Of a stretch of DNA of 64,000 nucleotides, positions 1 through 8,465 are shown piece by piece. Under the pieces are notes generated by a model. The model ran no database searches, was not told the origin of the DNA, and worked only from the letters and a program-made list of their open reading frames with translations. Location of the stretch: positions 5,208,001 through 5,272,000 of the forward strand of contig NZ_CP109178.1 of the NCBI RefSeq assembly GCF_036248255.1. Direction: 5' to 3'. The DNA comes from Streptomyces sp. NBC_01717 (lineage in GTDB: Bacteria > Actinomycetota > Actinomycetes > Streptomycetales > Streptomycetaceae). Position 1 is the first letter of the stretch. The number at the start of each line of letters is the position of its first letter. The translations under genes and the position numbers were made by a program.

Positions 1-2116
1 CCGCCGCCACCGCGACCACTGCACACGCCCCGGCCGTACCCCCCACCACCGGCCACTGGACCGCCACCGTGACCGGCGCGGACAGCGTGGCCAGCGCGGC
101 GCCGAGTCCGGCCAGATTCACCGCGGTCACGGCCATACCGAGCACCGAGCCGAGCCCCACGGCGAACAGCGTCTCCCCGGCGACGACCCCGAGCACCTGC
201 GACCGGGTGGCCCCGGCCAGTCGCAGTGCGTTCAGCTCCGTGGACCGTACGGACCCGGCCATCAGCAGGGTGTTGGCGAGCGCGAGCGCCGTGTACACGA
301 GGGCGATGCCCAGCACCACGATCAGGCCGAGCCGCGTCTGCGGGCTCGTGCGCGGATGAGTCGCGGCCAGCCACCGATCCGTCGACCGCACCGTCCCCCC
401 GGTGTCGCGCAGGGCGGCCGTGACCGCCGCCCTGTCCGCGCCGGGGGCGAGGCGTACGTCGATCCGGTCCACCGGAGCCGTCGGCGCGTTCGCCGCCGTG
501 ACGTACGCCCCGTTGTTCCCCGTCCCGATGGCCAGCACCGCCGCGATCCGCAGTGACACCGGCCGCCCGTCGCCGAGCCACACCCGTACCGTCGCACCGA
601 CCGTGTGCCGCTCCCACTCCTCGTTCACGACGATCGAGCGGTCGTCGAGATCGCGCAGGTCGCCCGCCACCACCGGCAGCCGCTCGACGGCCGCCAGGGT
701 CTTCGCGTCGTCGACCGCCCGTGCCTGCGATCTGATGAGGGCGGTGCCTTCCTCCCGTACGAAGACCGCGGTCGACGCCGACGCGGACAACACCGCCCCG
801 GGAACCGGCCGCGCCTCCAAGCCCTTCAGGTCCTCGCCTGTCACGACCAGATCGGCCCGGGTGTGTTCGCGCGCCTCGGCGGCCCTCGCCTGCGACACCG
901 TCATCGCGGAGCCCAGCACCGAACCGGCCAGTGCCACCGTGATCAGGACGGGAGCGGCCACCGCGGCGGTGCGGCGCAGGGACGCGGCCGTATTCGCCCG
1001 TACGAGCATCCCTGTCGCCCCGGGAAGACGGAGCAGCCTGGTCGACGGGCGTACGAGCAGCGGCGCGAGCAGGGCCGCGGCCGTGATCAGGACCATCGGC
1101 TGGGTGGTGTAGGTCTTCCGCTTCAGCAGCCCGGACGCATCCGTGACCAGCGACTTCGTCATCAGGAACACGGCGCCGGCGAGCAGTGCGAAACCCAGCA
1201 GCCGGCGCACGGGCGGCAGGACGCCCGTATCGACGTCGGCCTCGCGCAACGCCTCGGCCGGGCCGGTCCTGCCCGCTCGCCGCGACGCCGCCCATACGCC
1301 CGCCAGTGCCACGGCCGGGCCGGTCCAGAAGGCCGCGTGCAGCGGCCAGGCCACGGGGCGGATGGTGAACCAGGAGGGCGCCGCCTCGCCGTCGACCAGC
1401 AGTTGCGCGAGGTGCGGTGCGCCCCAGTGGCCCAGCGCGCACCCGGCCGCCGAGGCGAGCGTGCCGACCACGGCCGCTTCCGTCAGCAGCAGCCGCCGTA
1501 GTTGGCCGGGGGTGGCGCCCGCCGTGCGCAGCAGACCGAATTCGCGGCGACGCAGTGCCACCGCGAACGCGAACGTCGATGAGACGACGAAGACCGAGAC
1601 GAATGCGGTGATACCGGCCGCCGTGCCGAGCAGCGCGTTCACGGTCAGCAGCGCCTCGGCGTCCTGTTCCGTGGACGGGTCGGCGCGGCGGCGGTCGTCG
1701 CCGGTGAGGACCTGGGCGCGGTCGCCGACGACGCGGCGTACGTCGGCGACGGGGGCGTCCACGCCGACGGCGTCCGGGCCGCCGCTGCCGGTCGCCTGTC
1801 GTCCGGCCGGGGCCACCGGGCCGAGCGCCCGAAGGTCGCTCAGGAGTTCGCTGTCCACAGGGTGTGGATGAGCCAGTCGCTGCGTGACCTGCGCGGTGGA
1901 CGCCCCACGCCGCACGGGCACGGTCAGCGTGTCCTTGCCCATCACCACCGCCGGGGAGGCGGCGAACCGTTGCGGCTCACGGTCGGGGGCGTCGAACGTC
2001 GAGGCCAGTCCCAGCCCCATGGTCGCGATCAGCCCGACGCCGAGCGCGAGGGCGACGAAGGTGCCGATGAGGGTGGTCCAACGGGTCCGCAGCGCGGCCA
2101 GGGCGACGGTCAGCAC
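1..2116 (-). CDS. FtsX-type ABC transporter permease, cut by the left window edge
   Basis: Membrane permease of a MacB/FtsX-like ABC transporter and partner of the ATPase gene that precedes it. The frame is open from a GTG at 2114-2116 to the window edge, about 705 residues. An N-terminal membrane segment lies near residues 12-33. A first FtsX module near residues 155-240 carries the typical loop RRREFGLLRTAGATPGQLRR, and a second near residues 595-670 carries LRLAGATRSQVAGVV, with a large extracytoplasmic domain between. The start overlaps the ATPase stop by 7 bases (GTGCTGA), so the pair is probably translationally coupled. The last membrane helix and the stop lie outside the window. Substrate cannot be read from sequence; relatives export antibiotics, peptides or lipids. 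Confidence 0.93.
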   Translation of the reverse strand, partial: MLTVALAALRTRWTTLIGTFVALALGVGLIATMGLGLASTFDAPDREPQRFAASPAVVMGKDTLTVPVRRGASTAQVTQRLAHPHPVDSELLSDLRALGPVAPAGRQATGSGGPDAVGVDAPVADVRRVVGDRAQVLTGDDRRRADPSTEQDAEALLTVNALLGTAAGITAFVSVFVVSSTFAFAVALRRREFGLLRTAGATPGQLRRLLLTEAAVVGTLASAAGCALGHWGAPHLAQLLVDGEAAPSWFTIRPVAWPLHAAFWTGPAVALAGVWAASRRAGRTGPAEALREADVDTGVLPPVRRLLGFALLAGAVFLMTKSLVTDASGLLKRKTYTTQPMVLITAAALLAPLLVRPSTRLLRLPGATGMLVRANTAASLRRTAAVAAPVLITVALAGSVLGSAMTVSQARAAEAREHTRADLVVTGEDLKGLEARPVPGAVLSASASTAVFVREEGTALIRSQARAVDDAKTLAAVERLPVVAGDLRDLDDRSIVVNEEWERHTVGATVRVWLGDGRPVSLRIAAVLAIGTGNNGAYVTAANAPTAPVDRIDVRLAPGADRAAVTAALRDTGGTVRSTDRWLAATHPRTSPQTRLGLIVVLGIALVYTALALANTLLMAGSVRSTELNALRLAGATRSQVLGVVAGETLFAVGLGSVLGMAVTAVNLAGLGAALATLSAPVTVAVQWPVVGGTAGACAVVAVAA

Positions 2117-2925
2117 GACGCCGCCTCCGTGTGAGCGGGAAGGAGGGGAGCCGTCCGGCCGGAGACGTTCTGCCGGGTGCCTGTTCGTCCTGCGGCCGTC
2201 CAGGCCGCGATCCGTTCCGCGGTGAGGCCGGTCAGGTCGTCCGCCACTTGCCCGTCGACCAGGAAGACCACCCGGTCCGCATGGGCCGCCGCCACCGGAT
2301 CGTGCGTGACCATCACGATCGTCTGCCGCTCCCGGTCCACCAGTTCGCGCAGCATCACCAGCACCTGCCGGCTGGTCGCGGTGTCCAGCGCGCCGGTGGG
2401 TTCGTCGCCGAAGAGCACCGCGGGCCGGGTGATCAGCGCCCGTGCCAGCGCCACCCGTTGCTGCTGGCCGCCGGAGAGTTCGGTGGGCCGGTGGTTCGCC
2501 CGGTCGGCGAGACCGACCCGGGCGAGCGAGGCGCGTACGTCGGTACGGGACGGGCGGCGGCCGGCCAGCCGCAGGGGCAGCGCGACGTTCTGGGCGGCCG
2601 TCAGCGAAGGGACCAGGTTGAACGACTGGAAGACGAAGCCGATCCGGTCCCGGCGCAGCAGGGTCAGCCGTCGCTCACTCAGACCGGTCAGCTCCGTACC
2701 GCCCACCTCGACGGTCCCGGACGTCGGCCGGTCGAGTCCGGCCGCGCAGTGCAGGAGCGTCGATTTGCCGGAGCCGGACGGTCCCATGACGGCGGTGAAG
2801 GTGCCGGGGCGGACGGCGAGGTCGACGCCACGGAGGGCGTCGACGTCTCCGTGGACGCGTCGCACGGAGCGGAGCCGCACGGCGTCGGCGGCATCGGTGG
2901 AGTCGGTCGCAGGGGCGGAAGTCAT
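2110..2925 (-). CDS. ABC transporter ATP-binding protein (LolD/MacB type)
   Basis: Cytoplasmic ATPase that powers the FtsX-type permease encoded directly downstream. 271 residues. Walker A GPSGSGKST at 48-56, Q-loop Gln100, signature LSGGQQ at 150-155, Walker B VLFGDEP with D174/E175, and the switch histidine H208 are all intact. The family is the one named after LolD, MacB and SalX; pairing with a long FtsX permease rather than a six-helix permease supports that. ATG start at 2925. Its promoter region is the 106-bp divergent gap shared with the DUF2786 gene, which contains a perfect inverted repeat (2978-3007). About 45 residues follow the ATPase core and show no recognised domain. Confidence 0.95.
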   Translation of the reverse strand: MTSAPATDSTDAADAVRLRSVRRVHGDVDALRGVDLAVRPGTFTAVMGPSGSGKSTLLHCAAGLDRPTSGTVEVGGTELTGLSERRLTLLRRDRIGFVFQSFNLVPSLTAAQNVALPLRLAGRRPSRTDVRASLARVGLADRANHRPTELSGGQQQRVALARALITRPAVLFGDEPTGALDTATSRQVLVMLRELVDRERQTIVMVTHDPVAAAHADRVVFLVDGQVADDLTGLTAERIAAWTAAGRTGTRQNVSGRTAPLLPAHTEAASC

Positions 2926-2977
2926 GATTTCGATCGAACCGTGTCAGGGCTCGCCGGACACGACCACCAGAACCCGT

Positions 2978-3007
2978 CTCCGGGGTAGGGCCAGGCATAC
3001 CCCGGAG
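2978..3007. promoter_or_regulatory. Perfect inverted repeat, candidate operator
   Basis: CTCCGGGGTA-N10-TACCCCGGAG, a perfect 10+10 bp dyad in the 106-bp gap between the divergent ABC exporter and DUF2786 genes. It ends 24 bp before the DUF2786 start and begins 52 bp before the ABC start. Half-sites lie about two helical turns apart, as for many dimeric regulators. No cognate regulator gene is adjacent. Confidence 0.5.
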
Positions 3008-3031
3008 CCCGGCCCTGCCTACCCTGACCTC

Positions 3032-4216
3032 ATGGAACCGGTGATCGACCAGGCATTCGCGGCAGCGCTCTACTCGGACGGCGACGCCGGCCTCGACACC
3101 GGTGCCTCCCTTCTCGCCGCCGACCCGACGGCGGATGCGGAACTGTTCCGGCGCGGCGAGGAGTTCGTCCGGCGCGCCTGGGAGCGAGGCTGGCAGCCCG
3201 CCGACGTCGTGCGGATCGTCCGCCGCGAACTCGACGAGACGCGGGCCGGGCTCGCCGCCGACCTGATCACCACGGAGACCGGACGGTACGAGCAGCTGCC
3301 GTCCCGCTGGCGGTCGCAGCTCGCCGAGCTTCCCGCGCCGCCGCCCCGGAACCGGCCCGACCGGTTCACGTACGCCTCCGCCCTGCTCGGTCTCTACCGG
3401 CTGCTGCTCCGGCTCCCCGCGATCGAGCCGGTCGGCCCGCCGCCCGGCGCCCCCGGCCTGCGGCTCCGTCTGCCGCCTGCGCACGACGAACCCCGCATGC
3501 TGACCCGGATCCGCGCCCTGCTCGCGAAGGCGGAGGCGACCGGGTTCCCGGAGGAGGCGGAGGCCCTGACCACCAAGGCGCAGGAGCTGATGGCTCGGCA
3601 CTCCATCGACGAGGCCCTTCTCGCCGCCCGTACGCACAGCAAGGAGGCGCCGGGCGCCTGCCGGATCGGGGTCGATGCCCCGTACGAGACGGCGAAGGCG
3701 ATCCTGCTCGACGCCGTCGCCTCGGCCAACCGCTGCCGCGCGGTGTGGAACAGCGACCTCGGCTTCTCGACGGTCGTCGGCTTCGAACCGGACCTGGAGG
3801 CCGTGGAACTGCTCCACACCTCCCTGTTGGTCCAGGGCACGGCGGCGATGGCGAAGGCCGAGGCGGGACAGCGGGCCGGCGGACGCAAGCGGACCAAGAC
3901 GTTCCGTCAGTCCTTCTTGATGGCGTACGTCCAGCGGCTGGGCGCTCGGCTCGCGGCCGACACCGCCCGGGTGACCGCGGCCTCGGTCTCGGAGGAGGGG
4001 GCTGCCGCCGGCGATCTGCTCCCGGTCCTCGCGGCGCGGGACGTGGCGGTCACGGACGCCGCGGACCGGATGTTCCCGGAGACGACGAGCACCCGGGTGC
4101 GCGGAGTGTCGGACGGCGAGGGCTGGGCGCACGGTACGGCTGCCGCCGACCGGGCCCGGATGGGCGAGCGGAGGCCGGGCATCGACGGTCCCGGTAGCGG
4201 AAACGCGCGAACGTGA
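3032..4216 (+). CDS. DUF2786 domain protein
   Basis: 394 residues, ATG start chosen just after the divergent regulatory region. The DUF2786 segment is at about residues 155-195, recognisable by MLTRIRALLAKAEATGFPEE followed by EALTTKAQELMARHSID. This helix pair is widespread in actinobacteria and in some phage proteins; its biochemical role is unknown. N-terminal (1-130) and C-terminal (200-394) parts are mostly helical, with no membrane segment or signal peptide. A C-terminal stretch rich in Arg and Gly looks disordered. Transcribed divergently from the ABC exporter. No function assigned. Confidence 0.85.
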   Translation: MEPVIDQAFAAALYSDGDAGLDTGASLLAADPTADAELFRRGEEFVRRAWERGWQPADVVRIVRRELDETRAGLAADLITTETGRYEQLPSRWRSQLAELPAPPPRNRPDRFTYASALLGLYRLLLRLPAIEPVGPPPGAPGLRLRLPPAHDEPRMLTRIRALLAKAEATGFPEEAEALTTKAQELMARHSIDEALLAARTHSKEAPGACRIGVDAPYETAKAILLDAVASANRCRAVWNSDLGFSTVVGFEPDLEAVELLHTSLLVQGTAAMAKAEAGQRAGGRKRTKTFRQSFLMAYVQRLGARLAADTARVTAASVSEEGAAAGDLLPVLAARDVAVTDAADRMFPETTSTRVRGVSDGEGWAHGTAAADRARMGERRPGIDGPGSGNART

Positions 4217-4335
4217 CACGTCGTAGCCGGGTGCCCCGTCCGTGACCGGGGGCGGCGCACCTGCCCCTGGGTGACGTCCGGAAGGGCAGATGACCGAAAA
4301 GTTCCGATGATGGGCATTCCGGCTAGGCTCGGGGC

Positions 4336-6468
4336 ATGAGCTGGCTCCGGGCGCTGAAGGAGACCGCCCGCTCGGGGTTGAAGATCGAGCGGCGGCGCCT
4401 CGAACCGCTCATCGCGATCCGCGGCGCGGCCGGGCTCGCCCTGGTCATCGGGGTCGGCCTCGCCTTCTTCGGGCCGGTGGTCGCCGCCAGTTCCGCGTTC
4501 GGCGCGTTCCAGGCGGCCATCGCCACGTTCCAGCGCAGCTGGCGCCCCAGGCCGGTCCTCGCCCTGGTCTCCGGCGTGAGTCTCGCCGTATCGACGTTCC
4601 TCGGTTATCTCACCGGTTCCCATGTCCTGCTGTTCATGGCCCTGCTGGTGCTCTGGACGTTCGTGGCCGGGCTGGCCTGGGCGGCGGGGCCGACGGCCGG
4701 CATCATCGCGTCGTCCAACGTCGCGATCATGCTGGTCACTATCACCCTCCCCACCTCCGTCGCCGAGGCCGCCCTGCACGGCACGGTGATCGCGTTCGGC
4801 GGTGTGGTCCAGGCGACGCTGATCGTCCTCTTCCCGGTACGCAGATGGGGCGCCCAGCGCGACGCCCTCGCCGACGCGCTGGCGGCCGAGGCCGACTACG
4901 CCCGCAGGCTGCGCCACGACCCGGTGGCCGAGTTCGACCCGGTCCCGTTGATGACGGCCCGCAGCGCCGCCGCCGTCACCCCGCGCCAGGCCCGTCGCCG
5001 CCCGGCCGAACTGCGCGGCTCCCGCGGCGTGGCCGAACGGATCAGACCGGTGCTCGCCTCACTCGCCGACCCGGGGATGGGCGTCCCGGACGAAGGTCCC
5101 GAACGGGACCGGGTACGCGAACTCCTGGCCGCCGCCGGATCCGTACTGGACGCGGCGGCCCGCGCGATCCGCCACGGCGACCCGGTGCGGCTCGCCGCCC
5201 CCGCCGTCGCGACCCTGAAGACCCCTGACACGAGCGAGCTTCTGGGCGGCCCGGCCCGCCGGGCCGCCGACCGTCTCGGCGTGCTGCTCGCCGATGTCAT
5301 CGAGACCGCCGAGGGCGAGGGCACGAAGGAGGAGCAGGCCGAGGCCGCCGAGACCGCCGGTGTGATCGCCCCGCACCGCCGCCGACCCACCCTGCTGCGA
5401 CTGGTCCCCGTCGTCCTGGGGTCGATGCGTGCCGAGATCCGCCCCGGCTCGCCGATCCTCCGGCACGCCGTCCGGGTCGCCGTCGTCGTCGCCGTCGGCT
5501 ATCTCCTCGGCGTCGCGCTGCCGTTCGGGCACGGCTACTGGGCGCCGATGGCCGCCGTCATGGTGATGCGGCCCGAGTTCTCCCAGACGTACGCACGTTC
5601 CGTGGCCCGGTTCGGCGGCACCGTCGTCGGGGTCTTCCTCGCCACGGTCATCGTCCAGGCCGCCCATCCCGGCGTGGGTCTCTCCGCCGTCCTCGCCGTC
5701 GTCTGCGCCCTGCTGATGTACCTGCTGATGCGCACCGGCTACGCGGTCGCCCAGGCCTGCATCTCCGCGTACGTCGTCTTCCTGCTCGGCATGGCCGGCG
5801 ACGACTGGTCGCAGACCGTACTCGAACGCGTCGTCCTCACCCTCGTCGGCGGGCTGCTCGCGATGGCCTCGTACGCCGTCTACCCGGCCTGGGAGACCCC
5901 ACGGCTCCGCAACCGGCTGGGCGACTGGCTGGCCTGCGACGGGCGGTACGCCGCCTCCGTCGTCGACCAGTACGCGGACCCGGTGGAACGGGGCCGCGAC
6001 GACGTCCGGGCCGCGCTCCTCGCCACCCGCATGGCCCGCATCGCCTGGCAGGAGGCGGTCGCGACCGCCCAGCACGAACCGGTGCGCAACCGTGGTCTGT
6101 CCCGCGCCGCCGCCGATGCCACCCAGCACGTGCTCGCCCAGTTCAGTCGCGCCGCCATGTTGATGGAGGCTCACCTTCCGGAGGGCGGCGCCACACCCGT
6201 ACCCGCCGCCGCGCAGTTCGCCGACGCGCTGCGCCGCGCCACCGAGAGGGGCGCGAAGGACGTGCGGGAGCGCCGCGTACCGCGCTGGGGCGCGGTCCGT
6301 GAGGCGCTCGCACAGTGGGACGAGGAGGACCGCCTGCGCGGGCAGGCGGCCGACCCGGTCGTGCGGAACGGGGCCGGTCTGCTGCTGGAAACCCTGGAGG
6401 AGTTCTCCCGGGGCCTGGACGGCTCCACGGCCGGCTCGGCCGGAGCCGGCAGTGCCGGACGGAACTGA
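4336..6468 (+). CDS. FUSC-family integral membrane protein
   Basis: 710 residues. Two blocks of hydrophobic helices, about residues 33-165 and 370-515, flank a long soluble stretch (170-350). This is the layout of the fusaric-acid-resistance/aromatic-acid-exporter superfamily (FUSC, YccC-like), in which each half has a bundle of short helices. The second block contains the conserved run GHGYWAPMAAVMVMRPEFSQ, typical of FUSC proteins. The C-terminal 190 residues are soluble and helical. It stands alone: the next gene is convergent and a 12-bp stem hairpin overlaps its stop codon. Likely a proton-driven efflux or envelope protein; substrate unknown. Confidence 0.88.
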   Translation: MSWLRALKETARSGLKIERRRLEPLIAIRGAAGLALVIGVGLAFFGPVVAASSAFGAFQAAIATFQRSWRPRPVLALVSGVSLAVSTFLGYLTGSHVLLFMALLVLWTFVAGLAWAAGPTAGIIASSNVAIMLVTITLPTSVAEAALHGTVIAFGGVVQATLIVLFPVRRWGAQRDALADALAAEADYARRLRHDPVAEFDPVPLMTARSAAAVTPRQARRRPAELRGSRGVAERIRPVLASLADPGMGVPDEGPERDRVRELLAAAGSVLDAAARAIRHGDPVRLAAPAVATLKTPDTSELLGGPARRAADRLGVLLADVIETAEGEGTKEEQAEAAETAGVIAPHRRRPTLLRLVPVVLGSMRAEIRPGSPILRHAVRVAVVVAVGYLLGVALPFGHGYWAPMAAVMVMRPEFSQTYARSVARFGGTVVGVFLATVIVQAAHPGVGLSAVLAVVCALLMYLLMRTGYAVAQACISAYVVFLLGMAGDDWSQTVLERVVLTLVGGLLAMASYAVYPAWETPRLRNRLGDWLACDGRYAASVVDQYADPVERGRDDVRAALLATRMARIAWQEAVATAQHEPVRNRGLSRAAADATQHVLAQFSRAAMLMEAHLPEGGATPVPAAAQFADALRRATERGAKDVRERRVPRWGAVREALAQWDEEDRLRGQAADPVVRNGAGLLLETLEEFSRGLDGSTAGSAGAGSAGRN

Positions 6469-6490
6469 GCGACGGACCGTCCGGCACTGC
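6449..6490. terminator. Bidirectional hairpin between convergent genes
   Basis: 12-bp perfect stem (6449-6460 with 6479-6490) whose 18-base loop includes the FUSC stop codon. It lies between the FUSC gene and the convergent lipoprotein gene. No T run follows, as is common in Streptomyces. Confidence 0.5.
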
Positions 6491-6540
6491 CCCGTACGCA
6501 GTCCTGCTTCGGGGCTCGGCCCTGTCCCGGTGACGGGCAC

Positions 6541-7032
6541 TCAGGGGGTGGGCAGGCCCGGCAGCCCCGACGGCAGCGCACCCGGATCGGTCTTGGCCAG
6601 GGTGTCCTTGCCGCCGGCGTCCCACGACACGGTGATCGTCTTGCCGTTGTTGGACTCGATGGATCCCATGGTGCGGTCGGTGTCGCCGTCGGTGCACTTC
6701 AGCGCCAGCATCACCTTGCCCATGTCCTTCACCTCGCCCGAGCAGACATGGGCGTCCGCGACGAGCGCCGCCTTCCCGGATGCGACGGACAGGGCGACGG
6801 CCTTGCCGTCGGTCATCCCGGCCCAGGTGCCCTCCAGCGCCGAGGCATCGGCCGCGGAACCGCTGTCGCCACTGTCCCCGGAGTCGCTGCCACCACCGGT
6901 CGTCGACGACTGCTCGTCGGTGGCGCCCTTGCCCGAATCGCTCTTCCCGCTGTCACTGCCGCAACCGGTCAGAGTGACTGCGGCGACCAGACCCGCGACG
7001 ACGACGGCGCCTGTGCGTACAAGATTCTGCAC
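6541..7032 (-). CDS. Small secreted lipoprotein
   Basis: 163 residues. GTG start at 7032 chosen because AAGGGGG lies just upstream and the signal peptide then begins MQNLVRTG. Hydrophobic core at residues 8-21 and lipobox LTGC with the lipid-bearing Cys24. A Ser/Asp/Gly-rich linker follows (25-65), then a globular domain of about 95 residues with two further Cys (in AHVCSGEV and ALKCTD) that could form a disulfide. No named family recognised. Exported and anchored to the membrane outer face by inference from the lipobox. Convergent with the FUSC gene. Confidence 0.85.
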   Translation of the reverse strand: MQNLVRTGAVVVAGLVAAVTLTGCGSDSGKSDSGKGATDEQSSTTGGGSDSGDSGDSGSAADASALEGTWAGMTDGKAVALSVASGKAALVADAHVCSGEVKDMGKVMLALKCTDGDTDRTMGSIESNNGKTITVSWDAGGKDTLAKTDPGALPSGLPGLPTP

Positions 7033-7221
7033 GTGAATTTCCCCCTTGTTGACGAAAGACCGCGCAAAACTACCAGGGAGCGGGGAGCGGCTCACGGGGC
7101 AGCCCATGGGGCGACTTTCGGGCAACTGCGCTGCGCGGGAGCCAAATAGACGATCCGTTCGTCTATCTCCTGTGAGGGCGGGCAGGCGGGGGAAGGTAAA
7201 GCTGTAATCAAAGGACCACCC

Positions 7222-7271
7222 CGCGTGCACGTGCATCTGCTCATGCATTGGCATATGAACACAGCTATGAT
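7222..7271 (+). promoter_or_regulatory. Shared 19-bp element and promoter of the DUF397 gene
   Basis: CGCGTGCACGTGCATCTGC at 7222-7240, followed by a second TGCAT (7244-7248). The identical 19-mer and second TGCAT recur upstream of the ATP-binding-protein gene (8252-8278) in the same orientation relative to transcription. A -10-like TATGAT at 7266-7271 follows at promoter distance, so the element would cover the -35 region. The core TGCACGTGCA is a perfect palindrome. Probably bound by the XRE protein encoded nearby (inference). Confidence 0.6.
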
Positions 7272-7315
7272 CCGAGACAGTTGACACTTGCACCTTGCAA
7301 CTCGGGGAGCGTCCT

Positions 7316-7558
7316 GTGCACCACGTGTACAACGGCATGGCGGCCACAGAGCTTCGCGGAGTCGTCTGGCAGAAGAGCAGGCACAGCAACTCCCAAGGAT
7401 CTTGCGTGGAGTTCGCAAAACTGCCCGACGGGGATGTGGCGATGCGGAATTCACGCCATCCCGACGGGCCCGCCCTGGTCTATACGCCGGCCGAGATAGA
7501 GGCGTTGCTGCTCGGCGTGAAGGACGGGGAGTTCGACCACCTGATAGCGGGACACTGA
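7316..7558 (+). CDS. DUF397 protein, partner of XRE regulator module
   Basis: 80 residues from a GTG start chosen for the GGGGAGC ribosome binding site 5 bases upstream. Typical DUF397 features: WQKSRHSNSQGSCVEFA near the N-terminus, the RNSRHPDGPAL motif in the middle and a short acidic tail. DUF397 proteins in streptomycetes are usually encoded next to XRE/DUF5753 regulators and HATPase proteins, as here, and act as small partner or antagonist proteins of the XRE protein (known for family members; inferred here). Promoter region carries the shared 19-bp element. Confidence 0.9.
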   Translation: MHHVYNGMAATELRGVVWQKSRHSNSQGSCVEFAKLPDGDVAMRNSRHPDGPALVYTPAEIEALLLGVKDGEFDHLIAGH

Positions 7559-7616
7559 CCGTCGCACCCGCGCGATCGGTCCTGCGCCTCGCGCACGAGC
7601 CCGTGACTCGTAGGCG

Positions 7617-8141
7617 TCATGCGTCGCCGGACAGCCGGAACAGCGCCCAGACCACCTTGCCGCGCGGTGCCGGCACCCCCGCCGACAGGTTCTCCGCGCC
7701 CGGCGCGGGGGACAGGTGCCAGCCCCAGCTGTCGCTGAACGACTCCACCAGGAACAGTCCCCGGCCCGACTCCGCGGAGTCCGCGGCCTCGGCGGCGACA
7801 GGGCTCTCCTCGCTGGGGTCGCGCACCGCGCACACCAGTCGCGAGGTCCAGCGCATCAAGTGCAGCCGTACGGGCGGGTCCTGGGGGTCTCTCGGGGCGT
7901 CCGCCGGCAGCGCGTGCCGCAAGGCATTGGTGACGAGTTCGGAGACGACGAGCGCGACATCGTCGAAGCGGTCGCTCAGTTCCCACCGGTTCAGCGTCGC
8001 CCTGGTGAACTGCCTGGCCCCGCCCACGGCTTCGTACCGGGCGGGAAGGGTGCAGGTGGCTGATCCGGAGACGGCTGAGGGATCGATGGGGGGAAGCCCC
8101 TGCCGTAACGGCTCGAGCATCGTCGATCCATTCGTCCCCAT
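7617..8141 (-). CDS. ATP-binding protein of the anti-sigma factor kinase type (HATPase_c)
   Basis: 174 residues. ATG at 8141 is preferred over upstream in-frame codons because GGGAG lies 8 bases upstream and the domain follows soon after. A single GHKL/HATPase domain: N box SELVTNALRHA at residues 67-77 and G2 box ESGRGLFLVE near 124-133. This is the RsbW/SpoIIAB-like single-domain form abundant in Streptomyces, which binds sigma or anti-anti-sigma factors or acts within DUF397/XRE modules. Convergent with the DUF397 gene; its promoter carries the same 19-bp element at 8260-8278. Confidence 0.88.
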   Translation of the reverse strand: MGTNGSTMLEPLRQGLPPIDPSAVSGSATCTLPARYEAVGGARQFTRATLNRWELSDRFDDVALVVSELVTNALRHALPADAPRDPQDPPVRLHLMRWTSRLVCAVRDPSEESPVAAEAADSAESGRGLFLVESFSDSWGWHLSPAPGAENLSAGVPAPRGKVVWALFRLSGDA

Positions 8142-8465
8142 GCGAAGCACTCCCGGGATTCGCGGCTGTAGCGGTACTGCGGTGGTACAGCGGCACAACA
8201 CGAACGAGCACGCAGGTGCGCGGGGTCCATGGTTCCGAATGCGCTGGGCAGATGCAAGGGCAGATGCACGTGCACGCGCCTGACCTGTCCGATCCCGTGC
8301 CGGTTCTTGCTCATTTCTTCCTACGGGCAGTTTCATGGCTTTCTGGAAGTCTTCTCATTTCCGTAATCGAATGAGTACGGGCTGAAGCGTTTTGATGGCA
8401 GAATCCGGCTCTTGGGGTTCAGGGGGAGCCCCGATGCCCAGGAAGCGATGGGGAGGGTTGGACCA
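8142..8465. promoter_or_regulatory. Intergenic region with second copy of the shared element
   Basis: 324 bases between the ATP-binding protein (-) and the XRE regulator (+). It holds the second 19-bp element on the minus strand (8260-8278) with the extra TGCAT half (8252-8256), about 110 bases before the ATPase start. Nothing resembling the element was seen before the XRE gene, so that gene is probably controlled differently. No convincing small gene seen. Confidence 0.6.

Noticed and set aside
69..1871. Plus-strand frames over the first 2 kb
   Set aside because: They are shadows of the minus-strand FtsX permease, whose translation shows clear membrane helices and motifs.
2675..4219. 514-codon minus-strand frame opposite the DUF2786 gene
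   Set aside because: Overlaps two well-supported genes and has no recognisable domain or start signal.
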